This document shows, piece after piece, positions 35,866 through 48,200 of a stretch of DNA of 64,000 nt. The DNA comes from Cymbidium sinense (Eukaryota; Streptophyta; Magnoliopsida; Asparagales; Orchidaceae). Position 1 is the first letter of the stretch. Each line of letters starts with the position of its first letter. The DNA lies in contig CM038216.1 of NCBI GenBank assembly GCA_021442155.1, forward strand, positions 154,095,009-154,159,008, read 5' to 3'. A model generated the notes under the pieces. That model ran no database searches. It saw only the letters and a list, made by a program, of their open reading frames with translations, and was not told the origin of the DNA. Position numbers and translations under genes: made by a program.

Positions 35866-36060
35866 ATCAAAATCCCAATGTAAGAAAAAAAGAGAAAGAA
35901 AGAGTAAAAGAAAGAAAAGAAAAAGAAAATGAAAATGAAAAAGAAAAAGAAAAAGAAAAAGAAAAAGAAAAAGAAAATGAAAAAGAAAAGAAAAGGGAGC
36001 TAGAAATAGACCTTTGGGATGAAGTGGAGCCTAAGATTAGATTCCACCCATAGTTCATTA
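35866..36060 (+). repeat. GAAAAA-type hexamer run coding a lysine/glutamate tract
   Basis: From about 35885 to 36000 the DNA is (GAAAAA)n with variants, reading KEKEKEKEKENEKEK in the protease frame, followed by ELEIDLWDEVEPKIRFHP. Element 2 has a shorter charged stretch in the same place (15610-15540), so the charged linker predates the repeat expansion in this copy. Confidence 0.85.
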
Positions 36061-36730
36061 TTCCATTCGAACAAGTTGGGAGGATGACCCAACTTCCACT
36101 AAGACGAGGAAGAGGTTAGTCCAGAGGTAGTCCCAGGGGTGGAAGACCTCCATATTTACCATCCACCAGGAGATTTGTCCCAGCTACCAGGAGTACACCT
36201 GATATCCTCATAGACTTAGAATCTAGTTTAGATGATGAGTCTTATGTGGTTAGTACAATGACCAGCTCTTCTCGATAGCAGATCGCATTGGAGGTGACAC
36301 TCGAGCCGGATAATGATGAAGACTGATTCTCCAAGCAAAGCATAAGTGTATCCAAGTCTTCATTATGTGAAACTATTAAACATCATTTGGAAAACCTTAG
36401 CTCTAACCCCACTTTCCTCACAAAAAGTTAAAGGTTTGGTAGTTAAGGAGGCCCCCAAAACATGTGCAACCATGAAGATCTAGAGGTTCTATCCTAGAGC
36501 ATCATCCTCAAGTCAAGAAATTGATGTAGAACTTGAGGATGAGTCATATAAAGAATAGAATTACCTTTTGATTGGTACTCGCTTTGTGTTCTTAATCTAG
36601 AAAAGAAAGGTTTAATTCCACATGCATGGTCCAAGCATAGGTCAAAATATTTTGAAGAGCTATGGAATAACAAATGCAAGAATTTTCAATCAAGACCGGG
36701 ATAAGGCTTTAGTATAGTAGGCCCAATCAA
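36061..36730 (+). pseudogene. pol: Protease to RT linker, element 1
   Basis: This degenerate linker aligns with 15480-14950 of element 2, for example PPYLPSTRRFVP around 36150 and DLESSLDDESYVVSTM around 36225-36275. No domain is known to me. I see no clear splice sites of the kind reported between protease and RT in Ogre, though an intron cannot be excluded. Confidence 0.5.
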
Positions 36731-37800
36731 TAGAGATGATTACTGCTTGGTCATCACCAATCATTTGGAATCTGATAGGTTCTTCTCAAGTCACATTAAC
36801 TCATATGTGGAGGTGTGCTTAGAAACTTTGTATAATCAAGATGATTTTCAATTCAAGGATGCATCACCCAAATTTGAAGAAGAAATCAAACCAACAATTG
36901 ATGAACTCAAGGAAATCAACTTAAGAACTAATGATAATCTAGAATGTACATCAGTTCCTATTGAAATGAAACTAAAACCAATGACTTAATTAGGCTACTC
37001 ACTGAGTTTAAGGACTATTTTGCATAGAGTTATGAAGAAATCCTCAAATTTTCTCTTGACATAGCGGTTCATATGCTAGAGATACAACTTGATGCTAACC
37101 CTATCAAGCAAGCTCCTAGACACATGTGATTAGACATCAAACAACAGGTAATTTTTTAAGTCAAGAAATTGATAGATGTTGTTTTCATCCGAGGGAAAAA
37201 TAACCCACCTGGTTGGCTAGTGTTGTCCCAGTTAAGAAGAAGAATGGCCAAATTCACATATGTGTCAATTTTAGGGATCTAAATAAGGCATGTCTAAAAG
37301 ATGAATTTCCACTACCAATATGAGTGATGGTGGACATTGCCTAATCTCATGCAATCTTCTCTTTCATGGATGGTTCATCTAGATATGATTAAATAAAGAT
37401 GGCCTCTACAGATGAGAAAAAATGCCTTTAGAACCTTGATTGAAATATAATGCTACAAGAGGTCATGCCTTTCAGCTTTAAAAATATTGGTGCCACATAC
37501 CAGCAGGCCAAGACTTGAATCTTTGATGAACTCATTCATCACCAAGTTGAATGCTACATCGATGATCTCGTGTTCTAAAGTAAAGAAAAGGAAGACCATC
37601 TCTTTGACTTGAGAGTAGTTTTTTAGAGGTTTAGATAATATAACCTCAAAAATGAATCCTCTGAAGTGTGCATTGGGGTAGCTTCAGGGAAGTTCCTTTG
37701 GTTTGTTGTCTGACACCGAAAAATTTAAATCGACCCAAAGAAGATTAAAATAATATTAGAAATGCCACCCCCTAATAGTCTAAATTAGATCATTATAAGG
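36731..37800 (+). pseudogene. pol: Reverse transcriptase, element 1
   Basis: The open piece 36747-36989 carries the pre-RT linker (PTIDELKEINLRTNDN), followed by FAWSYEE-like sequence. RT motifs follow in shifting frames: NNPPGWLV (about 37200), FRDLNKAC-like (37272), SFMDGSSRYD (37360), PFSFKNIGATYQQA (37470) and CYIDDLVF (37552-37575) with the YIDD catalytic box intact, then KEKEDHLFDLRV and NLKNESSEVCIG. It is homologous to 14940-13600. RT copies the element RNA into DNA; stops and indels make this copy non-functional despite the intact YIDD. Confidence 0.9.
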
Positions 37801-38840
37801 GAGGTTGGTGTATCTAAGATACTTTATATCCTACCTATCCGGTAGATGCCAACCATTTTCAGCACTGGTCAAGAAGGATGCCAAGTTCAAGTGGGATGAC
37901 CAGTGACAACATGCCTTTGAGAGCATCAGCATTTTAATGATTTCTTAGCCACCCTATCACCAAGCCTCTCATCTACACTTTGTTAGATGACTCCTTTGGT
38001 GCTTTGTTAGCTGAAGCCAACAACGAAGGGAAAAAGAATGCACTCTACTATCTCAGCCATCATCTAATCCCTACTGAAGCAAATTATCCACCCATTGAGA
38101 AGCATTGACTAAGTTTAATCTTTGCATCCCAAAAGCTATGATATTACATACTTTCTCATAAATTAAATTTGATTTCTAGAATAAATCTGTTGTAATATCT
38201 CATAGCACGGTCGATGCTATCTAGATGGTTGGCATGATAATCCATGATTTTATCATAGTTTGATATCACTTTCGTACCCCTCTGTGCAGTGAAAGGATAA
38301 GTACTCACAAATTTCTTAGTAGCACACCCACTTCTTGCTGACTCTCCCTTAGTGATGATCTCCTCGATGAATAAATCATGAACTTAGGGGATACCAGGAT
38401 TCACCGCTGGGAGGTGTACTTTGATAGTGCGGCTTCCTCTCAAAGAGGAAGAACCCATAATCTCTACTCCAAGAAAGGTAGGGTAGGAATAGTTCTCCTA
38501 AATAGATATGATGAGATTCTCATATCATCTATTTGATCCTTGTACCAAAAATGAAGCCAAATATGAGGCTCATTGCAGTCTGAGTTAGCCATTTCTGCAT
38601 CAGAACATCAACATCTTTGGGAATTCTCAACTAGCGGTCAACCAAATCGCTGGGTCATATAAGGTCCTAAAGCCCAGACTCCACCACTACCACAAGTATA
38701 CCATAGAGTTATTAGCTTAGATTGTAGAGGTGACCATCTATAAGATCCCTCGAGGGGAAAATGCTATTGTAGATGCCTTAGCCAAGCTTGCCAAGGAGTT
38801 GGTGTGTTCGGATGATGAGTCATATCAATAGAGATCCACA
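37801..38840 (+). pseudogene. pol: RNase H domains, element 1
   Basis: The first RNase H region is degenerate (TPLVLC, AISAII.SLL.. and EKHxLSLIFASQKL around 37990-38150), matching the classical gypsy RNase H position. The second, archaeal-like domain of Tat elements follows: IHRWEVYFDSAASSQRGR (about 38400-38455), GRVGIVLL (about 38480), then HYHKY and GENAIVDALAKLAKE-type ending (38755-38800). Both cleave RNA in hybrids in intact elements. Frames are broken repeatedly. Confidence 0.8.
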
Positions 38841-40173
38841 ATAGGCAAGTCTTATCTCTCATTGATACTAAACTCATCAAAAAGTACTCTCTTGAAGGGG
38901 AGGTTACCATTGCCAAAAAGGATGAAAAGCTGGATTGGAGGCAACCATTCATTACTTACATAAAAAAAGGCAAACTACCTCAAGAGAAGTCCCATGCACA
39001 TCAAGTAAAGGGCACTTTCCTACACCATCGTAGATGGTGTCTTATACCAATGATTCTTAATCATATGTGGTTATGCTATTTAGACAAGCACGAAGCCCAT
39101 AAGATTGTGACTGAGGTTCATTCAAGATTATGTGGAGCTCACCAATCCGGTTTAAAGATGAAAGCAAAAATCAAGAGACTTGGATACTATTGGATGATGA
39201 TGATCACTAATTGCTAGCCAAGCGATGCCACCAATGCCAAGTACATGGAGTGGTCCTACACCAACCACCTAACATTCTACATCCAACTTTGGCCTCATGG
39301 CCATTTGAGTGTTGGGAGTATTGACATAGTGGGTTTGATTGAACCTCCTTCCAAGGGTTTCATCTTGCTTACAGACTACTTTTCCAAGTGGGTGGAGATG
39401 ATTTCTCAGGAGGTCAAAGCTTGTATGTGCTCCAATTTTTCAAGAACCATATCATATACAAATTTGGGGTACATCACCAAATTATATCCGATAATGGTAT
39501 TACATTCAAGAGCACCAAAATCAATAACTTTCTAGAGACACAACATAGATTGGAGATACTCTACCATCTACTACAAGCGAATGGTTTAGAGAAGCCTTCA
39601 ACAAAACTCTCATCAAAATACTCATGAAGATGCTTGATGATAATAAACGACAGTGGCACGAGTAGTTAGTTGAAACTTTATGGGCCTACCGTACCACCTA
39701 TAGAACTCCAACTCAATCTACCCCTTTCTCCTTACTAGTGTATGGGTCTGAAGCTGTTCTACCATTAGAAGTCCAACTCCCATCACTATGGATAATAATG
39801 GGTAGTAGAATCAATGGAGTAGAATGCCAAGTTGTGGTTAGAAGAACTCAAAGGTTTAGAGAGAGACTTATGAGCATGCCAGAACCTTGAGTTACACAAA
39901 GCAAAAATGATTCAAGCTGCTCAAACAAGTTACGTAGAGCTTTTCAAGTAGGAGAGCTTGTTTTAGTTCTAAGGAGACCAATTGTTGCCCATCGCAAGAT
40001 GGGAGGGAAGTTTGAACCCACTTAGCAAGACCCTTTTTCCATAGAGAAAGCCTATCAAGGAGGATCATACCAACTTATCAACCATAAAGGAGAGCGCTCG
40101 ATGATTTTGATCAAAGGGGACTACCTAAAGAAATATTATCCATCAAGCAATGATCAAAATAAGCATTCATCAT
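38841..40173 (+). pseudogene. pol: Integrase, element 1
   Basis: It begins with the N-terminal segment HMWLCYLDKHEAHKIVTEVH (about 39065-39125) and a zinc motif KRCHQCQVHG (about 39220-39250). The catalytic core is in the open frame 39245-39535 (SIDIVGLIEPPSKGFILLTD then YFSKWVE) and 39388-39627 (IISDNGITF and the later glutamate region GLEKPSTKL). The C-terminal part continues through [11 protein letters not shown] (about 39745-39775) to GDYLKKYYP (40118-40147), the usual end of Tat-type pol. Frameshifts separate these parts. The reading ends at the TAA near 40171. Confidence 0.9.
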
Positions 40174-40687
40174 AAAATTTCATTTAAAATAAACATCTCT
40201 CCAAATTGAATATTTTAATTACCAAACTTTATCTCCAATGCTATTAGGATATGTGTAAGAAAACCCAAGAGGCATCTTATTTTGACTAGCAAAATTAAGT
40301 TAGGTATAAGAAACTTGAGTGGCATCTTTTCTTAGTGGAGTCATAATGCCCCTATGGTACCATTCCATCCATTCTTCAATGTGTTTAGGGTAGGTGTAAG
40401 AGAACCCAAGTAGCATCATATCCTTCATTAACATAACACAAATATAAAATTAACACAAAACAAACACAAATCCTTTGTTCTGGTTACTTTAAGTCTAGAT
40501 AATGTCCCCACCGGCCCTCACTCAGTAGCTCTAGGTTGGGTTTTATTCATTACCAAGCTAGTGTGTCTCCCCAATGGTCTCTTGCTCAGAGAATGTAAAT
40601 CCTCACACTTTCTTCATGGCTTAACCACTGCACACCAATGAGTGCCCTATTAGTATGGTATGTCTTATTGGATGACCAATGAGCTAC
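40174..40687 (+). other. 3' region of element 1, first part
   Basis: Non-coding sequence after pol. Three copies of a motif of about 25 bp (AGGTGTAAGAGAACCCAAG variants, ending GGCATC or AGCATC) lie near 40252, 40300 and 40386. A unit with GAATGTAAATCCTCACACTT followed by a TTTCTTCATGG...CCACTGCACACC stretch starts near 40592 and recurs after the nested LTR. The region is interrupted at 40688. Confidence 0.7.
40683..40687. repeat. Target-site duplication GCTAC, left copy (solo LTR)
   Basis: GCTAC directly precedes TGTGGTG at 40688 and recurs directly after GAGGTCAACA at 48394-48398. This matches the expected 5-bp duplication exactly. Confidence 0.9.
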
Positions 40688-40935
40688 TGTGGTGAAATAT
40701 ATTCCTATCTTCATCTATCCCCTTTTTGAAGAGGATAAATGAAAATAGAAATATGCATAATGCCTTGTTTGAATGTCACTCAGATCTATAGATGTTCTTA
40801 TTAGGGTGATCGGGTACGACACTGAGGAGATGTGTACTATCTCAAAAGATAAAAGTCACCATCCTACAATGGACCTAATCACCTCAATAAGGACTCCTAA
40901 GGACTATGGGTCTTCAAAATATTCCAGAGATTCTT

Positions 40936-41017
40936 CCCCTGCTTTACATGGAAAGATAAAGCAGGGTTTATTTTAAATCATGTTCGTTAAGTTCTCTACA
41001 GGGGCATGCCCCTATAG
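40936..41017 (-). promoter_or_regulatory. Paired hairpins near the LTR 3' end (best copy)
   Basis: Two adjacent inverted repeats lie within the LTR 3' region, about 250-330 bp from the terminus in this copy. Hairpin 1 pairs CCCTGCTTTA (40937-40946) with TAAAGCAGGG (40957-40966). Hairpin 2 pairs CTACAGGGGC (40996-41005) with GCCCCTATAG (41008-41017), with one mismatch. Other copies keep the pairing with different bases (see findings). The position fits the R/U5 part of the transcript, but the transcription start is not known. Confidence 0.6.
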
Positions 41018-42279
41018 TTAATTACATTCTAAGGAACAAGATTCTTTAGGAATACTCTCAATTAAGGTAAATGATCATTGTCTCTAAAAATTTCAAAAAG
41101 GTTGGACTATCAATCGATTGGATTATTTTTAGAAAGTCAAGTGGGATTGATCAAGAGGAGGGAGATCTTATCGAAGCCAAATGCAAACAAGTAGGGATGC
41201 TTATGATACTAGGAAGCCTAGTAAGCATCCCAAACTATCCTATGGTTGGTCTTTACATTTTTGAAATTGAATTGATTTATTTGAGTTGAATTTTTATTAG
41301 AATGCTAGGGCTTATAATTCCATGATGCAAGGTCACGGGAATGCCTAAGAGGTGAGGATTTATGCTCGTAGCCCGCAAAGGGAAGTAGCAACCTCTAAAC
41401 CTAAATCTAGGGAGCTTTGGCGAAGGCAAAAAGTATGACCTAAATTTAAGGCAAAAATGGGTATTTGGTTTAACTTCATAAAAGAGGATAAACCACCCGA
41501 CTGTTGGACTTACAACTTCCTGGGGTGGCCGCCAACTAACTCCTCCTACAATTTTAAAATATGTAGGCAAGTCAAATGCTTTTGCAAGATAGCTAAGCTA
41601 TTGTTTATTTAGAAAGAGACTAAGTCCTTAAACACACTCCCTAAGAGACTAGATCATGTAGGGCATGCTTTAATGACTTAAATCTAATGCAAATTTTGTT
41701 ACATTTTTTATTTTTATTTTGGACAATCAATTTGACAAGCTTTAGGATTCATATGCCTAATGCTTGAGAAATTAGATTATGGGCCAAAATCAACAAGATA
41801 AGGAGGTGTGTTTCCACCATGGCTCTCACAGGTCAAGCCAAATTCTCTGGCAAAGGTGGAAGCCCTCCAATCAAGAGTGAAATAATATGCTTTTTATGCA
41901 TGATGTTAGAAAAGTAAGACAACATCCAACTAAGGGATTGCTAATTCTTTTATCTTGTTTTATAACCTAAGCTTTAGGTGAGGTTATGAGTTGTTTAATT
42001 TGATATAAAATTTATTTTCCTAAGAGCCTAATTGTCATCCAGGCCATACATCAAGGCAAGGAAGAGATTAGAAAAAGATGGCATCTTAATGCGCAAGTTA
42101 AACAAACATCAATCAATTTATAAAACTAGTGTAAAAGAATAAAATGCCATTTGTGGTTGGGCTCCATCACACAAACAAAAAAAAACAAATTGGGTAGCCG
42201 ATCTCTACCCTTATACAACTTGGATTACGAATGACTTAATTATAATTAAGAAAGGAATTCATGTTATGGGGGTCTTCAT

Positions 42280-42345
42280 TCTTCACTTCTTCTTTCTTCT
42301 TTCTTCTTTTCTTCTTTCTTCTTTCTTCTTTTGGTTCCTTCTTTT
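42280..42345. repeat. TTC/TTTCTTC-rich run in the solo LTR
   Basis: CTTCTTTCTTCTTTCTTC-type repeats expand a shorter GAAGAA-rich segment that other LTRs have at the same place (29170-29215 and 55440-55475, on the opposite strand). Confidence 0.85.
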
Positions 42346-45300
42346 GGATGGTTGGAATGTGGTTGCTCCAAAGGCTTCACATGGTACATAAGACATGATC
42401 TTATGACCAATATTCATCCTAATCCCCCATAACAATCATTACAAAATCCTAATTACAAAATTACATGAAAATGGGAAAAATGAAATCTAACTAACACCTA
42501 CAAAATAGAGATTAGTCAAACAAACCATACAATCCCAAGCATGTATATATATAAATTGGACTTAGCACCCCACACATGGGTAACCAAGTCCACCTAGCCT
42601 ATTTTGGATTATGCTTAGGGGTATAAGCACCTACACAACAAAAATAGTTATATTTTTTTATTACCCTTTAAGCTCAATCCTCTAAGATAATGATTAGACT
42701 AAATCGCCTACCATTTAGTCATGCACCCTAACATCAGACTAAAATAAAACATCACAAAATAAAAGCAAATATCAAATCATGCACCATCCTAACCTAAAGC
42801 TAGAAATGGTGACTTAGCCTAATGTGTGTGCTATTTAAGGTTTGTGTGGTATGCTTAGCTAGGCTTTAAGGTTGAAGTTTTCTAAGTATGAAAATCTTCA
42901 ACCTAGAGAGTGTGTTTCATGTAAGTGATTTAGTTGCTTTGGTTGATTTTAGTTTATATTTTGATTTGGTTTAAGTGAATCCTACAATTAATTACTAAGT
43001 GGTAAAGAGAGGAAAAGAGAAGAGCACTTCTCTTTTCTCCCTACCTTAAGTAATTTCTAAAGTAGATTCATATTTAATTTTTTTATTTAGTGAATATTTT
43101 ATTATGTGTTTTAATTAATCCTAAGTTTAGATTTTTCCTAAACAAACCTATTCAAAAAGAAAGGCATTTTAAGATTAAGTAAAGTGAAATACTATCACAA
43201 AACACACATCACTTCATTTCTTTCCCAACATGTGTAACATGAATATGAATGAATCCTAAGCATATCTATACATGCAAATACAAATGAAAGCACACTTTCA
43301 TGATGGATGCTAAGTGATGTCACTTAAGAAATTTAGAATGTTTCATGTATGATTTTGTTAAGTAGAGTGATTCTTTTATCCATTTTTCACATGCACATTT
43401 ATATGTATGAAAGGCATAAGTGAGTATGACAGGTATAAGACCTACTTAGGGCTACTTAAAGCCTTGTAACCCTGGGATTGTCTAGACTAATATACCACTT
43501 TCCTTAAATACATATGCATCTACAAAAGAAATGAATGGAAAAAGAAAGATGCAAAAGTTTATGTTTGTTTGTTTGATTTATTTATGCAACTCATATGTGT
43601 AAGTGTGGATGTCCTTCTTATGTAATAACATATGAATGAATAGGAATGGATTTAAGCAAGGGTTGTGTTCTTTTCAAATGAACTATACACTTTACCAAAT
43701 CCTATTCTAAATTATGCTAACTGAAGAGAGAAAGAAAGCCATACGATGCACATCTTTATATTTATACTCACATGCAAGCTTATAAATAATTAAGTAGCAT
43801 ACATTTCAATTTTGATATTGAATTTATAAATATTGAAAATAATTTTAGATTTAATAGTGATAATAGCCATTCATATTATTACTTTAGCCAAAACATGCAA
43901 TTTGACATGAAGAAAACATTTCATATTTAACTTGATTTTTTTTAAAAAAAATGCATGAATGTATAAATTTCATATGATACACACATTTAGCATGCTAGGA
44001 AAGAAACAAAGTGATGAAAGCATGTAAATTCATTCAACCTAATTAATTCCTAAAGACAATCTAATAGAATAAGATTATTTAAAGTAAATCAAATTTGCTT
44101 TAAAGAGATTTTTGTTTTATTTTGAGTTTGATTTTAATTTGAGAAATGTGAGAAGGTTTGCTGGTCCTAACCCATTCCCACATGTGTATGATTTTAGTTT
44201 AATTTTTAGGTGATTAGATCAATTTTATGCTTTGGTTAGGTGTAATTAAGTGTATTAATTACCCTCTTACACCACCACTTTAACATACTTAATCAAATAA
44301 TTAAGAGCCAATGTATGACATAAAACCACACAATGAATTTAAATCAGCAATGCACCTAGGAAAGAAAGGGCCTAATGCAATTGGCTCACAACTAGTGATT
44401 AATTAAGTTAAAGGATTTAATTTAAGTACTTTCATAACCCCTTCCCATAAATGCGGGTTGGATTTTGATTTCCTTAAGCTACTTAGGTTATTGAACAAAT
44501 AAGCACCTACTCAAAATGAATTGATTAGTTCTGGAATGTTTTAAAAATTTTATCAAGTTAATTAAGTAGGTGATTAGTGGGTTAGCCCTTAATTAAGTTT
44601 GGCTTAATGAAGGAAAGGGGTTTAGGGAAAATTCCCCAAATCTATTTCATAAAACCTCTTCTTGACTTAAGCAAGGTTTAATTAACTTAAAAAGGGTGTA
44701 AACTACTATTCACATGCTTAATTACCTTTAATTAAATTAGGAGAGTAATTAAGGATTCATTAATTGTTCTTCCTAATTAACCCATCAATAAATCCCAAGA
44801 AAATTAGGGGAGGCAAAAGTCATCCCCCTAAATGCACATGAGAAGTTTGGAATTAATCAATGGAATAATTAGGGAGTAATTAGGGTTATTAAGTTTTTAA
44901 TAAAACCTAATTAAGGAAAATACACTATTCAAAACCCATTGGAAATAATTTTAGAATATTCTTCTCTAAATTATCTTCACAATTTACCTTGTATTTTTAT
45001 GATTTTCTAGAATTAGTTATGTAATTATGAAGTTTCCATGATTATTCAATAATTAAATATCCTGATTAAGTGATTAATCCCATCGACACCACGTGGAGGC
45101 TGACATAGTACGCACTTTCCACGGGGCATGACAGGAGAGGCCACTTAAGTTGTCACATCATAGTGTCGCATCAGCGATAGTGCTACGTGCTTTCTCTCCA
45201 TCCATCCGATCAAAGATCAAATAGCTGAGATAACGCCCACAATATTAATAGGATAAATCAGATATTCCTATGCATCTTGATCATGGCCGTCCATCCAAAA

Positions 45301-46129
45301 TGCATGGATGGATGGCCCATGATCTATCACTGAGTTTCCCTGTGGGAGAGGGGAACCATCCACCATCCATGGCGTGATCCGAGCTTGATTGAGCTTGGAT
45401 TAAACTCAAATTTTACCCACACCATTTAGGAGTAATGGGGAGAAGATCTAATAGTCAAATTCTCATGAGGTGAAATTTCTTTCACAAATGATCACAGTCT
45501 ACTGCTTGAAGGCATACCTCACCGAGGCTATCACCATGCGAATCCATTAAGGTAGTTTCATCTAGTGGAGATGAAGCTCTGTTGAAGATTTGAGGTAATT
45601 TGGTTGAGTGGATCTTCTTATGAATCAAGCTCTCCTTCAATTGGGTTTGGCCTTGATCAAAGTCCCACCTCCCTTGCCTTTAGAGCTTGGAAGAAGCTTG
45701 GGATGAGTTTGACTAGGCCCTCTGAGGGTGCTCGAGTGAGGAATTTGGTTGATTTTAGGTATTGGCTAAGTTGGAAAAATGGAAGAGCTCCCCTATTTTC
45801 AGTCTAAGAAAATCAAAAATGGAGAATTGGAATTCACTCTAGGAAGCTTGGGGAGACTTGCCAATGCTAACTCTGAGTTCCCTTAGCTCAATCGAGTGTG
45901 GCTTTGTTGAATTCAAGTGGAATTAGGGGAGTATATCTCCCCCTAGGTGAATCGGATGGCCATGAAGAGCTTTGCCATTTTGATCGAATACACCCAATTC
46001 AATGAGTTATTTTGGCCATTTAGAGTGGCATGGCATTCGATTTTGGCCAAAGAAGGTTGTGGGGAAGTTAGCCATGTGCAAAATAAGGTGGAGAAAGGAA
46101 TCCCATGTGCACAAGTTCATGGGGGTGGT

Positions 46130-48200
46130 CAGTTTTAGCTTTAGGTTGGCTTGGGCTGACCCAAACCCATTGGGTCATGTCCACCATGTCAATTAGTGAC
46201 CATTTGGTCCACTAAGAGGATGCCAATTGTCCATGAAAAGGAATTGGCCAAATTCCAAGTGGTTTTGATTTTAGGTTACCCTATGGCCTAGGGGTAAAAT
46301 GGTCATTTGGCTTAGTTTTCATTTTGAATATGTTTAGTATGATTGAAAAATGGGTTAGGCCAAGTTTCATTAAATTTGGAGTTGGTTTGATATGATTTGG
46401 CTCATGTTGACCCATTTAGGTTAAAATGGGTCAACCTGGGTCAAGTTGACCAATTGGTCAAAGTGGGTCAAACCAAGAGTTGGGTCAAGTTCATATGACC
46501 ATTTCAAATGTTTTGGCATCATTAGTTTGGTTCAATTTGGTTCACATTTAGATTTGGTTCAATTGATTTCATTTAGTTCAAATGGGTCAAGTTGACCAGT
46601 TTGACCTATTTGACCTATTTGGGTTAGGTCATTGGTCGGTTTATGTTTGGTTAATCATTTGAAATGGATTGACATCTTTGTTTCCAATCAATTTGGTTTA
46701 TATTTGGATTTGGCTCAATTTGACCTTTTAGGTCAAGTTGGGTTCTAGGTCAATTGGGCTAGGTTCGGTGTAGTTGGCCAATTGGGGCTTTGGTCAAGTT
46801 CAACAATTGATTTGTAATGAATTTGACCCATTAGTTTCAATCAATTTGGCTTAGATCAAGTTTTGACACATTTTTACTTTTTAGGTCAAGTTGGATCAAC
46901 TTGGGTCAAGTGGTCAAGTAGGCTAGGTTAGGCTCAAATGATGACTTGGTCAAGTTCAAACATTGATCATGAATGTGTTTTGATCAATGGTTTCAATTAA
47001 TTTGGCCTATGGTGGATTTTGGCTAGTTTAGGTTTCATTTTGGCTAAGTGTTTACTTAGTCAACCCTCAAGTTTGACTTGGTTTGAGAATTTGAATGATT
47101 GATCATCTCATTTCAATCCAATTTGAGTAGGGTTAAAATTTGGCTCAAAAGGGATAATTTAGGTTAATCTACATCAAGTGAGCCTAAGTGGGTCAAATGG
47201 CTTGGTCAAAGCTTGATTGAACTCACATATGGACTTATGATTGAAATATAAATCTATTTGCAAGTGGTTTGAAGTCAAATGGGTTTTGAATCATTTAATA
47301 ATTTCAAGTTCAAGAGGGTGAACATTAGTTTGACTTGGGTTTGGTTTTTGAATTAATTTTGGTTTGGTGATTGGAGTTTATATTTATATTTGGATTAATG
47401 ATTGTAGGATTAATTGAATCTTGAAGAAAAATCAAGGGTTTGGCTTGATTTGAATTTGATTTGGCTAAGTTCAAGAATTTAACTTGAAAGGCTTAGGTTG
47501 AATTTTGATTGAAATTAAGTTTTAGTTTTGAATTGATTTTTGGTTAGATATTCAAAATTTGTGTTTATATTTGGATTCATGATTGTAGGATTGATTGAAT
47601 CATGAAGGAAAATCAAGGGTTTGGCTTGATTTGAATTTGATTTGGCTAAGTTCAAAATTTTGACTTGAAGGCTTAGGTTGGATTTTTGGTTGAATTTGGA
47701 TTTGATTGTTGAAATTATTTTTGGATATTTGAATTTACATTTCATTTATATTTGTGAATATAAATGAGAATATAAATGGTTTATGAGAAAATTCCTTGTA
47801 TTTGAATTGATTTAGATTTTATTTATGTTAAGTCTATGAGAGGGAATCAAAGGACTTAGGAAATATTTTTGATTTGGATTTAGTTTGATTGATTTGAATT
47901 TATATTTCATTTATATATGTGAATATAAATGAGAATATAAATGAGTTATAAGAAAATTTCTTGAATTTGAATTGATTTAGATTTGATTTAGGCTAAGTCC
48001 ATTAGATAGAATCAAAGAACTTAAGAAATATTTTGGAGTTTGGAATCCAATCATGGGCTTCAATCATAAGTTTCAATTATTTAGAATTGATTCATGATTT
48101 GAGAAAATCCATTGAATTGGTTCAAGATTTGAGTTAGAGTTGGAGTTGATTTGAGCTTGGCATGAAGAGAGGAAGTGAGAAATTTGGTTTAAGCTATAGG
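46130..48200. repeat. GGTCAA/TTGACC word array and TTTGGATTTG-rich tract, solo LTR
   Basis: 46130-47260 is filled with GGGTCAAGTTGACC-type words. 47260-48100 is a TTTGATTTGGATTTG-rich tract that includes two near-identical units of about 190 bp (one from about 47370, the next from about 47560, both with ATGATTGTAGGATTGATTGAATC-like starts) and a further pair near 47740 and 47910 (ATTTATATTTGTGAATATAA type). Confidence 0.75.

Noticed and set aside
35867..36058. Minus-strand frame with (FS)n repeats
   Set aside because: It is the complement of the K/E-coding hexamer run in the protease-linker frame.
40745..41290. First reading as the 3' LTR of element 1
   Set aside because: The orientation is opposite to gag-pol, and GCTAC duplications show it is a nested solo LTR; the true 3' LTR starts at 50407.
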